Of a stretch of 64,000 nt of DNA, positions 8,645 through 16,087 are shown one piece after another. This DNA is from Thermoleophilia bacterium (GTDB taxonomy: Bacteria; Actinomycetota; Thermoleophilia; Gaiellales; Gaiellaceae). The notes under the pieces were generated by a model. It made no database searches, had not been told where the DNA came from, and saw only the letters and a program-made list of their open reading frames with translations. A program made the position numbers and the translations under genes. Within the stretch, counting starts at the first letter, position 1; every line of letters begins with the position of its first letter. The stretch covers positions 1 to 64,000 of the forward strand of contig JADGPE010000001.1 in assembly GCA_017882605.1 (NCBI GenBank). Reading direction: 5' to 3'.

Positions 8645-9964
8645 TCAGGACAGCGCCTCTCGGATCACGACGCGATCGTCGAAGGGAATCGTGCGCCCGG
8701 CGATCTCCATCTCCGAGTCGGCGCCCTTGCCGGCGATCACGACCACGTCGCCCGGCCGGGCATCCGACAGAGCGACCTCGATCGCGGCCCGCCGGTCGAG
8801 CACGATCTCGAGCTTGCCCTGGGCGACCTGCTCGGCGATCTCCGCGGGATCCTCCGACCGCGGATTGTCCGTGGTCACGATCGCACGGTCGGCAAGCTGT
8901 GCCGCGGCGCGGCCCATCAGCGGACGCTTCTCGCGGTCACGGTCGCCGCCGGCTCCGAACACGACGATCAGCCTGCCGCCGTCGAGGCCCCGTGCGGCCT
9001 CGAGCACGTTGACGAGCGAATCCGGCGTGTGCGCATAGTCGACGATCACCGTGAATGGCTGTCCGGCGTCGACCGACTCGAAGCGCCCCGGGACGCACGC
9101 GACCGCCGCGATCCCCGCGCGGATTGCGTCTTCGTCGATCCCGAGCTCCCGCGCCGCCCACACGGCGCCCAGCGCGTTGGCACGGTTGAAACGGCCGCGG
9201 AGCCTCAGGTCGAGGCCGTCGAGGTCATCGTCGGGCGTGAACGTCCGCGCATTCGGAAGCTCTTCGGCGAGACGCCTCCCCCACTCGTCGCCGACGTTGA
9301 CGACGGCGCGCGCGGCCTGGCCGAACAGTGCGCGCTTCGCGTCGAAGTAACTCTCCATCGTCCCGTGGAAATCGAGGTGGTCCTGGGTCAGGTTGGTGAA
9401 GACGAGGACGGCGAACCGCGTACCGGCGAGACGTCCCTTCGCGCCGGCGATCGAGGTCGCCTCCATTGCGCACGAACGGTCACCTGCATCGAGCATCGCG
9501 CGGAAGAGCCGCTGCAGGTCGATCGCCTCGGGTGTGTTGAGACCCGTCGGACGGGACTCGCCGCCGATGCGGCGCTCGATGTTCGTCAGCAATCCAGGAT
9601 GCCGGCCGGCCGACTCGAGGATCGAGTGGAGCAGGAACGCCGTCGTGGTCTTGCCGTTCGTCCCGGTGACCGCCGCGATCTCGAGCTCTCGGGAAGGGTC
9701 GCCGAAAAAGCGCGCGGCCGCAGGCCCCATCGTCGCGCGAACGCTCGCCACCACCACCTGCGGCGCGTCCACGTCGACCTGCCGCTCGACGACGAGCGCA
9801 ACCGCGCCGGCCGACACAGCGGCGCCCGCCAGATCGTGACCGTCGACGTTGGCGCCCTTGATGCAGAAGAAGAGCGAGCCACGGGTGACCGAGCGCGCGT
9901 CGTAGGCCAGGTCACGGATCTCGACGGAGGGCGCTCCGGGGATCCCGAGTCGAGTCAGATCCAT
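8645..9964 (-). CDS. murE: UDP-MurNAc-L-Ala-D-Glu--diamino acid ligase MurE (meso-DAP type)
   Basis: Adds the third stem-peptide residue. Motifs are YDARSVTRGSLFFCIKG, the ATP loop VTGTNGKTTTAFLL (about 100-113), TGLNTPEAIDLQ, MEATSIAG, NLTQDHLDFHGTMESYFDAK, VDYAHTPDSL and FGAGGDRDREKRPLMG. DNPRSEDP near residue 365 is the form associated with meso-diaminopimelate selection rather than lysine. The C-terminal motif that is usually GKGHE reads GKGAD here, so the glutamate that contacts the diamino acid is replaced. The start is an ATG at 9964 and the length is 439 aa, again compact. Confidence 0.95.
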   Translation of the reverse strand: MDLTRLGIPGAPSVEIRDLAYDARSVTRGSLFFCIKGANVDGHDLAGAAVSAGAVALVVERQVDVDAPQVVVASVRATMGPAAARFFGDPSRELEIAAVTGTNGKTTTAFLLHSILESAGRHPGLLTNIERRIGGESRPTGLNTPEAIDLQRLFRAMLDAGDRSCAMEATSIAGAKGRLAGTRFAVLVFTNLTQDHLDFHGTMESYFDAKRALFGQAARAVVNVGDEWGRRLAEELPNARTFTPDDDLDGLDLRLRGRFNRANALGAVWAARELGIDEDAIRAGIAAVACVPGRFESVDAGQPFTVIVDYAHTPDSLVNVLEAARGLDGGRLIVVFGAGGDRDREKRPLMGRAAAQLADRAIVTTDNPRSEDPAEIAEQVAQGKLEIVLDRRAAIEVALSDARPGDVVVIAGKGADSEMEIAGRTIPFDDRVVIREALS

Positions 9965-9995
9965 CGAAGGGTGAGCCTAGCTGGGGCTCAGCCCG

Positions 9996-11675
9996 TCAAT
10001 GCACCGGTGCGTCCGGCGGCACCGACAGGTATTGCAGATCGAACTTGGCGATCTGGGCGAAGGCGGGCGCCGCGACGATGCCCCCGTAGATCTGGCCGTG
10101 CGGCTGTTCGACGCTGACGAGCACGAGGAGGCGCGGCGATTTCACGGGCACCATGCCGAGGAACGAGGCGACGTACTTGCCGGTCGTGTACCCGTGCGGC
10201 CCGGGGATCTGGGCCGTGCCGGTCTTGCCTGCAACCGTGTAGCCGGCGATCTGCGCCTCGTTGCCGGTCGCGCCGTGCTCGTCGACCACACCGGTGAGCA
10301 TCGTCTTCAGCGCCCGGTCGACCGCGGGAGAGACCACTCTCCGGTGCTTGAAGCTGTGCAGCGTGCGACCGCCGACCCGCTCGACGAGATGCGGCTGGAT
10401 CCACACCCCGCCGTTTGCGATCGCGGCGTAGGCCGAGGCGATCTGGATCGGCGTTACCGCGATGCCCTGGCCGATCGGAACATTGCCGATCGTCGTGCCC
10501 GACCACTGATCCGGGAACGACGGGACGATCCCGCCGCTCTCCCCGGGGAAGTCGAGGCCGGTCGGCTTCCCGAAACCGAAGCGCTCGATCCACTTCACGA
10601 GGTCCGGCGCGCCGAGCTTCTCCGCGATCGTGATCGCCCCGACGTTCGACGAGTACGAGAGGATCTTCGCCACGGTCAACGTCTCGGTGCCGCGCAGCTC
10701 GGCGTCGTGGATGCACTTGTCCGCCACCTGGATGCACGGCGGCAACTTGAATGTCGACCGTGGCGTCACGAGCCCCTCCGTGAGTGCGCCGGCGACCGTG
10801 ACGAGCTTGAACACCGATCCAGGCTCGAACACGTCGGTGACGGCGTGGTTCGTGAGGTACGTCTGGGGCACCCGTGAAGAGTCGTTCGCGTTGTACCCCG
10901 GCGCCTGCGCCATCGCGAGCACGGCACCCGTATGGGGATCGAGCACGATCGCCGTCGCCGACCGCGCGTGCCACTTGGCGACCGTCTCGCGCAGCACCTC
11001 CTCGGCGTTCGCCTGGATCTTGTTGTCGATCGTCGAGAACACGTCGTGCCCCTGCCGTTCGGGCGTGGCGCTGACGACGTTGATCGTCTGGCCGAACGGG
11101 TCGCGCACGATCGTCTGCTTGCCAGGCTTGCCTTTGAGCTGCCGGTCGTACTCGATCTCCAGGCCGCCGAGGCCGCGGTTGTCGGTGCCTGCGAAGCCGA
11201 TGACTTGCGAGGCGACGCTCCCCTGCGGATAGGTGCGCTTCTCCTCCGGATAGTCGTTGACGCCGGTGAACTTCTTCTGCATGAACGCCGCCGCCTTCAG
11301 CGGGTCCGCGAAGCGCTTGACATAGACAAACGCCGTCTTGCGGTTCAGAAGCTGCGGGTAGAGCTGATTCGCGTCGACGCCGAGGATGCGGTGGGCCGCA
11401 ACCGCGACCGCCCGCGGATCGGCGAGCTGGCGAGGATCGGCGTAGATCGTCTTCGTCTGCTCGCCGATCGCGAGTTGCACGCCGTTGGTGTCGAAGATCG
11501 TCCCTCGACCGGCGGGGACGACGACCGTCTCGCGATGTTGCCGCTCGGCCATGCGTCCGAGCGTGGCCGCGCGAACACCCTGGAGCCATACTGCACGCGC
11601 AAGCGTCGCTGCGAAGACGAGCGCGAAGATCACGAGCAACAGGCGGATGCGCCGATTTGCCTGCTTGTCGCGCAT
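9996..11675 (-). CDS. ftsI: Septal transpeptidase FtsI (class B penicillin-binding protein, PBP3)
   Basis: Cross-links septal peptidoglycan as partner of FtsW. It has a single N-terminal anchor (RIRLLLVIFALVFAATLARA, about 9-30), then the dimerisation/pedestal domain beginning RGTIFDTNGVQLA, then the transpeptidase domain. The active-site motifs are all present: SxxK in EPGSVFKLV, SxN in YSSNVG and KTG in AGKTGTAQ. I chose the ATG at 11675, which shares a base with the ftsL stop (TGATG); the track uses a GTG one codon earlier. The gene ends 31 nt before murE. Confidence 0.95.
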   Translation of the reverse strand: MRDKQANRRIRLLLVIFALVFAATLARAVWLQGVRAATLGRMAERQHRETVVVPAGRGTIFDTNGVQLAIGEQTKTIYADPRQLADPRAVAVAAHRILGVDANQLYPQLLNRKTAFVYVKRFADPLKAAAFMQKKFTGVNDYPEEKRTYPQGSVASQVIGFAGTDNRGLGGLEIEYDRQLKGKPGKQTIVRDPFGQTINVVSATPERQGHDVFSTIDNKIQANAEEVLRETVAKWHARSATAIVLDPHTGAVLAMAQAPGYNANDSSRVPQTYLTNHAVTDVFEPGSVFKLVTVAGALTEGLVTPRSTFKLPPCIQVADKCIHDAELRGTETLTVAKILSYSSNVGAITIAEKLGAPDLVKWIERFGFGKPTGLDFPGESGGIVPSFPDQWSGTTIGNVPIGQGIAVTPIQIASAYAAIANGGVWIQPHLVERVGGRTLHSFKHRRVVSPAVDRALKTMLTGVVDEHGATGNEAQIAGYTVAGKTGTAQIPGPHGYTTGKYVASFLGMVPVKSPRLLVLVSVEQPHGQIYGGIVAAPAFAQIAKFDLQYLSVPPDAPVH

Positions 11676-12034
11676 CACTTCGCGACGTTCACGTACCCGT
11701 ACGGATCCTGGTAGACGAGGCCAAACTGCTTGACGGCCTCTTCTTTGATCGCCCGCGAGGCGACCAGCGACGAATACTGCGACTGCAGGGCGGCGTTGTC
11801 GGCAAGCAGCTTCGACCGCTCGGTGTTCGTCTTGTCGAGTGACAAGTTGAGCTGCAGCACGGCCACGTTCACGAATACGACACCTGCCAGCAGAATCCCG
11901 CTGACGGCGATCCAGAGAATGCCGCCGCGGGTCCTCGCCTGGGCGCGCTTGCGCGAGCGCGGCTTCGACCGGGGCCGCGGGCGAACACCGGGCTCGGCGA
12001 TCGTCGATGCCTGAGCGTGCGTCAAGCTGGCCAC
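11675..12034 (-). CDS. ftsL: Cell division protein FtsL-like
   Basis: Small bitopic divisome protein (119 aa). It has a basic, Arg/Pro-rich cytoplasmic N-terminus, one membrane segment (ILWIAVSGILLAGVVFVNVAVLQLNL) and a short extracellular coiled coil (LDKTNTERSKLLADNAALQSQYSSL) ending in a FtsL/DivIC-like tail. It lies between rsmH and ftsI, the standard place of ftsL. The GTG at 12034, four bases after the rsmH stop, was chosen over the track start inside rsmH. Sequence conservation in this family is weak, so the call relies on topology and position. Confidence 0.85.
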   Translation of the reverse strand: MASLTHAQASTIAEPGVRPRPRSKPRSRKRAQARTRGGILWIAVSGILLAGVVFVNVAVLQLNLSLDKTNTERSKLLADNAALQSQYSSLVASRAIKEEAVKQFGLVYQDPYGYVNVAK

Positions 12035-12038
12035 GGCG

Positions 12039-12992
12039 CTAGACCCTCGTTCCGACGCGGAGGCGCGCGGACTGCGCACGCGGGTTGCGTGCGACCTCGG
12101 CCGCGCTCGGACGCACCGCCCGGCGCGGCGTCGCGCGCATCGTCGCCTCGGATCCGCAGACGCAGACCGGGAAGTCGGGGGGGCACGTGCAACCGTGCTC
12201 CTGCTTGCGAAGGAACTGCTTGACGATCCGATCCTCGAGCGAGTGGAACGAGATCACCCCGAGTCGCCCGCCGGGCCGCAGCATCTCGAGCGCCGCCGGC
12301 AGCGCACGCTCGAGCGCACCGAGCTCGTCGTTGACCTCGATCCGCAGCGCCTGAAAGACACGCTTCGCAGGGTGCCCTTCACCGAATCTGGCCGGCGCGG
12401 GAATCGCCGCCTTGATCACCTCCACCAGGTCGGAGGTGCGCTCGAACGGCTGCGACGCGCGACGCCTGACGATCGCCCGCGCGATCTGACGGGCGTACCG
12501 CTCTTCGCCGTAGCGCTTGAAGATGTCCGCGAGGTCGCGCTCGTCTGCCTCGCCGACGAGGTCGCGGGCGGAGAACGACGCGCTTGGATCCATGCGCATG
12601 TCGAGCGGCGCGTCGACCGCATACGAGAAGCCGCGGTCGGGCCGGTCGAGCTGCATCGAGGAGACGCCGAGGTCGAGCAGGATCGCGTCGGCCTTGACGC
12701 CGTTGTCCGCGAGGTGCTGGAGAACGGTCGAGAACTCGCCGTGGTGGAGCCGAGCCTTGACGCCGGTCTCACGTCGGAAACGCTCGAAGAACGGCGCCAC
12801 CGTCGGGTCGCGGTCGATCGCGATCAGCTTCCCGTCGCCGCGCAGGCGCGACGCGAGGACCAGCGAGTGGCCGCCGGCTCCGAAGGTGCCGTCGACGATC
12901 GTCTCCCCCGGGCGCGGGTCGAGAAGTGAGACGACCTCCTCGGCGAGGACCGGGACGTGATCGGACTCAGTTGGCAAGACGCTCGGCAACAT
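12039..12992 (-). CDS. rsmH: 16S rRNA (cytosine-1402 N4) methyltransferase RsmH
   Basis: Methylates the 16S rRNA decoding site with S-adenosylmethionine. Motifs are HVPVLAEEVV, the SAM loop VDGTFGAGGHS, IDRDP, ILLDLGVSSMQLDRPDRGFSY with DAPLDMRMD, KRVFQALRIEVNDEL and GVISFHSLEDRIVKQF. I chose the ATG at 12992 (317 aa), because AGGGAG stands about 9 nt upstream. This makes rsmH overlap the end of mraZ by 26 nt. The track start at 13094 is deeper in mraZ and has no support. Confidence 0.95.
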   Translation of the reverse strand: MLPSVLPTESDHVPVLAEEVVSLLDPRPGETIVDGTFGAGGHSLVLASRLRGDGKLIAIDRDPTVAPFFERFRRETGVKARLHHGEFSTVLQHLADNGVKADAILLDLGVSSMQLDRPDRGFSYAVDAPLDMRMDPSASFSARDLVGEADERDLADIFKRYGEERYARQIARAIVRRRASQPFERTSDLVEVIKAAIPAPARFGEGHPAKRVFQALRIEVNDELGALERALPAALEMLRPGGRLGVISFHSLEDRIVKQFLRKQEHGCTCPPDFPVCVCGSEATMRATPRRAVRPSAAEVARNPRAQSARLRVGTRV

Positions 12993-13395
12993 CTTCTGCG
13001 CTCCCTTCGACTTCGTGCAGCTGCTGACGCCACTTCGCTCGATCCCAGATCTCCACGTGGTCGAAGACGCCGGCCACCGTGACCTCGCGTCCAAGCCCGG
13101 CGTGGTCGATCAGGCCCGACGGGATGACCACGCGCCCCTGCTTGTCCAGTTCGCCCTGCGCAGCACCGGAGAAGAAGTGCCGCTGCATCACGCGCGATCC
13201 CTCGGCGAGCGGGTCGAGGCTGCGGATCCGCTCGGCGAGCTGCTCCCAGGCGAGGCGGGGGTACGCGTAGAGGCACCCGTCGAGACCGCGGGTGACGACG
13301 ACGCCGTCCTCGAACGCCGCCCGGTGCTTGGACGGCAGGGTGAGGCGGTTCTTCTCGTCGAGGGAATGTTCATGCTCACCAAGAAGGTGGTCCAC
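12967..13395 (-). CDS. mraZ: Transcriptional regulator MraZ
   Basis: DNA-binding repressor of the dcw operon. The 142-aa protein is two tandem AbrB/SpoVT-like halves, each with the family DxxxR signature: DEKNRLTLPSKHR (about 13-25) and DKQGRVVIPSGL (about 84-95). The track start at 13656 lies inside the MOSC gene. The GTG at 13395 begins VDHLLGEHEHSLD, the expected MraZ N-terminus. It lies just downstream of three TGGGG boxes, so autoregulation is very likely. The -10 element ends 8 nt before the start codon, suggesting a near-leaderless mRNA. Confidence 0.95.
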   Translation of the reverse strand: MDHLLGEHEHSLDEKNRLTLPSKHRAAFEDGVVVTRGLDGCLYAYPRLAWEQLAERIRSLDPLAEGSRVMQRHFFSGAAQGELDKQGRVVIPSGLIDHAGLGREVTVAGVFDHVEIWDRAKWRQQLHEVEGSAEDVAERLAN

Positions 13396-13399
13396 TGCT

Positions 13400-13424
13400 C
13401 CCCACTTTACCCCACTTTCCCCCA
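13400..13424 (-). promoter_or_regulatory. MraZ operator: three TGGGG boxes with a 10-bp period
   Basis: On the minus strand TGGGG occurs at 13420-13424, 13410-13414 and 13400-13404, each separated by exactly 5 nt. A degenerate fourth copy (TGGAC) falls over the GTG start codon in the same 10-bp phase. Two units read AAAGTGGGG. Known MraZ operators are direct repeats of TGGGN with 5-nt spacers in E. coli and AAAGTG-type boxes in mollicutes, so this site fits both descriptions. Confidence 0.85.
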
Positions 13425-13432
13425 CCTGTAAA
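13404..13432 (-). promoter_or_regulatory. dcw operon promoter, interleaved with the MraZ boxes
   Basis: Minus strand: TTTACA (13427-13432), 17-bp spacer, TAAAGT (13404-13409). The MraZ boxes fill the spacer and overlap the -10, so bound MraZ would block RNA polymerase. The predicted transcript start lies within a few bases of the mraZ GTG (13395). Confidence 0.65.
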
Positions 13433-13475
13433 GCCCTGCGGGTCCAGGCGGCGGCCAGGCCAGTCCCGGGAGGGA

Positions 13476-14252
13476 CTAGGTCGGAAGGCTTTGGACGCGG
13501 TCGCCGACCCTGACCCGGCCGGGCGCGGCGACGGCGGCATGCACTCCGAACGGCAGCGGCTCGGTCGTCTCGAGCCGGCCGCGGTAGGCAGCGAGGGCCT
13601 TGAGCGTGTCGAGGTCGGTGCGTCCGGTGTCCGGGCTCTGGTTCGTGACGACGCACCGGCCGACGTTGCCCTGCGGCACCACGACGGCCTCGCCGACCGC
13701 GATCCTCCTCCCGAGCCAGGCGTCTTCCTCATGGGCGCCGAGGCCCTCGATCCCGAAGTTCATGCGAAAGCGACGCCCGTCGACGGCTTCGACGCCGAGC
13801 GCATCCGCGAGCGCCTCCAGAGACGACGTGCCGAGGAGGGTCACCGCGCCGCCGCGACCGCGGTCGGCGGCACCGTGCGCGGGCTCGACCAGCCGCACCC
13901 GTTCACCGATGAGCACCGAGACGGCCTCCGCCCACGGTCCACGGACGAGCCGGGCCGTACGCGGCCGCGAGTGGAACCGGGTCTCGATCTCCTCCCCACG
14001 CTCGACGGAGGCGCTGACCACCGTGCCGTCCTCGAACCGCAGCGCGAGCGTGTCGGCCGGCTCGTCATAGTCGGCGCGCACGAGCTGCAGTGACCCGGAA
14101 TCCTTGTTGTTGAGCAGCCGTCCCGTGTCGGTGACGAAGTAGAACCGGCGATCCCCCTTCGGCCCGCTCTCCAGCAACTCGACCTCGTCCACGAGCTGCA
14201 GAGCCGTCGCCTTGACGGGCGCCAGCGAGATCCACGCGACCCGGCCGCTCAT
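13476..14252 (-). CDS. MOSC domain protein (mARC/YcbX-like)
   Basis: 258 aa with an N-terminal MOSC beta-barrel segment (MSGRVAWISLAPVKATALQLVDEVEL) and a C-terminal MOSC domain. RCVVTNQSPDTG near residue 205 matches the conserved cysteine motif (RC..T..DP.TG) of molybdenum-cofactor proteins such as mARC and YcbX. The family binds or transfers sulfur or molybdenum cofactor, often for reduction of N-hydroxylated compounds; the substrate here is unknown. It starts with ATG 9 nt after the pfkB-type gene, with which it probably forms an operon. It has no evident link to the dcw cluster downstream. Confidence 0.8.
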   Translation of the reverse strand: MSGRVAWISLAPVKATALQLVDEVELLESGPKGDRRFYFVTDTGRLLNNKDSGSLQLVRADYDEPADTLALRFEDGTVVSASVERGEEIETRFHSRPRTARLVRGPWAEAVSVLIGERVRLVEPAHGAADRGRGGAVTLLGTSSLEALADALGVEAVDGRRFRMNFGIEGLGAHEEDAWLGRRIAVGEAVVVPQGNVGRCVVTNQSPDTGRTDLDTLKALAAYRGRLETTEPLPFGVHAAVAAPGRVRVGDRVQSLPT

Positions 14253-14261
14253 CGTTTCACG

Positions 14262-15038
14262 CTACCCGGCCAGCTGCGACGCGTACGGTCCCGGACCGCC
14301 CAACACGGCCGAGCCGGCGCGCGCGGCGAGCGCGAGCGCGTCGTCGAGCGCGTCGCCCCGCGCCAGCGCGAAGGCAAGCGCTGCCGAGAACGAGTCGCCG
14401 GCGCCGTAGGTGTCGACGATCGTTTCGGCAGGAACCGCCGCAAAGCGAGAACCGTTCGCCGTGCCGCCGTTCACGCCGTCGGTGAGCACCACCGTCTGCA
14501 CCTCGAGCGAGCCGTCGTAGCGTTCGCCCGCATCGTTCGAGCTGCCGACGAGCAGGTCGATCGTCACCGGCGCGGCGCGAAGCGTCGGCAGCTCGCGTGC
14601 CGTCGCCGCGAGGAACCGTGCCGCGCGCGCCTCGCGCAGAACCTCCGGGAGGCCCGAGACGAAGAACACGAGGTCGTACCCGTGCAGCGGAAGCGGCCCG
14701 TGGGGCAACAGCTTGTCGCCAAGCACGGTGATCGTCCGCTCCCCGTCAGCGTCGACATGCGTCCACGCGCGGCGTGTCTCGCCGCCCCACTGGACGTGAA
14801 CGTCGATGCCGAGGCTCGCAAGCCGGCGCTCTGACGCGCGACCGAGCTCGTCGCGGCCCAGAGCCGTGAAGAGCTCGCATCTGCCTGCTAGCAGGGCGAG
14901 CTGGCGCGCAACGACCGCACCGCCCCCGGCCGGTTCGGCGCTCGTCGAGCTCGCGTGGACGATCGACCCTGGAGCCGGGACGCGGGGCACGCGCGCAAAC
15001 TCGACCCACTCGACGTGACCGACGACTGCGCATCTCAC
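14262..15038 (-). CDS. PfkB-family carbohydrate kinase
   Basis: Ribokinase-fold sugar or nucleoside kinase of 258 aa. It has an N-terminal GHVEWVEFARV strand, a glycine-rich EPAGGGAVVARQLALL substrate segment and the C-terminal signature DTYGAGDSFSAALAFALARG with the catalytic aspartate. The substrate cannot be read from the sequence. The track start at 15086 would overlap the divergent sigma gene. The GTG at 15038 (VRCAVVGHVEWVE) is the natural start and leaves a 28-bp divergent spacer. Confidence 0.82.
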   Translation of the reverse strand: MRCAVVGHVEWVEFARVPRVPAPGSIVHASSTSAEPAGGGAVVARQLALLAGRCELFTALGRDELGRASERRLASLGIDVHVQWGGETRRAWTHVDADGERTITVLGDKLLPHGPLPLHGYDLVFFVSGLPEVLREARAARFLAATARELPTLRAAPVTIDLLVGSSNDAGERYDGSLEVQTVVLTDGVNGGTANGSRFAAVPAETIVDTYGAGDSFSAALAFALARGDALDDALALAARAGSAVLGGPGPYASQLAG

Positions 15039-15066
15039 GATTTCGCACCCTGCCACGTTTGCTTCG

Positions 15067-15555
15067 ATGATGGGGAGCGTGTCCACCGCCGATCCGATCC
15101 CGCCGTTCGAGCGCTTCTACCTCGCGCACCGCGACGAGGTGCTCGGCTACCTGCGGCGCCTCCTCGGCCAGCGGGCCGACGACGCGTGGCAGGAGACCTT
15201 CCTGCGTGCGCTGCGTGCGTACGACCGGCTCCAGCACGGAAAGCACCTCCGCGCGTGGGTGTTCACGATCGCGACGAACGTGGCGATGGACGACCTGCGC
15301 CGTGCGCAGACGACGGACACGCTCGAGGAAGGCGACGTGCCTCCCGTCGAGCTGCGCCGGGACGCGTTCCGCGAGCTCGAGCACCTGACCGGCGGCCTGC
15401 CGCCGACCGAGCGCGCAGCTGTCGTGCTTCGCTACGGCTACGACCTCCCCTACGCCCAGATCGCCACAGCCCTCGGCTCATCCGAGGACGCTGCGCGCGC
15501 CGCAGCCTCGTCCGGTGTCCGCAGACTGAGGAGGACCCATGAACGTCACGCCTGA
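15067..15555 (+). CDS. ECF-type RNA polymerase sigma factor
   Basis: 162-aa sigma-70 family protein with only regions 2 and 4. Region 2 is FERFYLAHRDEVLGYLRRLLGQRADDAWQETFLRALRAYDRL with RAWVFTIATNVAMDDLRRA. Region 4 is LPPTERAAVVLRYGYDLPYAQIATALGSSEDAARAAASSGVRRLR. No anti-sigma gene follows; instead its last 17 nt overlap an O6-methylguanine methyltransferase gene. It is divergent from the PfkB kinase. I infer that it may respond to alkylation or other DNA stress, or simply control its own operon. Confidence 0.85.
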   Translation: MMGSVSTADPIPPFERFYLAHRDEVLGYLRRLLGQRADDAWQETFLRALRAYDRLQHGKHLRAWVFTIATNVAMDDLRRAQTTDTLEEGDVPPVELRRDAFRELEHLTGGLPPTERAAVVLRYGYDLPYAQIATALGSSEDAARAAASSGVRRLRRTHERHA

Positions 15556-16087
15556 CCTCGACGCCCGCTTCCGCCAGACCGCCCTCGGCGAAGGCCTCGT
15601 CGATGTGCGCTTCGACACTTTCGACTCTCCGGTCGGCGAGCTCTTCGTCGCGGCGACCAACCGGGGCCTCGCCCGGATCTCGTACCGGCCGGAGGGCATG
15701 GAGGAATCGCTCGCGCGCACGTTCGGCGTCCGCGTGCTGCGCTCGCCGCTCGACGACGTCCGCAGGGAGCTCGACGAGTACTTCGCGGGCAAGCGCCACG
15801 AGTTCGACCTGCCGCTCGACCTGCGCGTGGCGCCCTTCCACGCCGAGGTGCTCCGCCAACTGGCGCTCGTCCCGTATGGGCGCACCGACACGTACGGGTC
15901 GCTCGCTGCCAAGGTGGGTCGCCCGCGGGCGGCTCGTGCCGTCGGGACGGTCATGAATCGCAACCCGATCCCGATCGTGCTCCCGTGCCACCGCATCGTG
16001 GGCGCGAACGGGTCGCTGACCGGCTATGCCGGCGGGCTCGACGTCAAGCTGCGCCTGCTGCAGCTCGAAGGAGCGATGCTGCCCTAG
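15539..16087 (+). CDS. ogt: Methylated-DNA--[protein]-cysteine S-methyltransferase (Ogt type)
   Basis: Suicide repair protein that removes O6-alkyl groups from guanine onto its own cysteine. The 182-aa protein has an N-terminal ribonuclease-like domain (FDTFDSPVGELFVAAT) and the C-terminal active domain with LVPYGRTDTYGSLAAKVGRPRAARAVGTVMNRNP and the acceptor motif IVLPCHRIVG. Its start overlaps the sigma factor gene by 17 nt, indicating translational coupling. The first residues (MNVTPDLDARFRQTALGEG) precede the usual Ogt start and recall anti-sigma N-termini, though that is speculative. Confidence 0.92.
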   Translation: MNVTPDLDARFRQTALGEGLVDVRFDTFDSPVGELFVAATNRGLARISYRPEGMEESLARTFGVRVLRSPLDDVRRELDEYFAGKRHEFDLPLDLRVAPFHAEVLRQLALVPYGRTDTYGSLAAKVGRPRAARAVGTVMNRNPIPIVLPCHRIVGANGSLTGYAGGLDVKLRLLQLEGAMLP

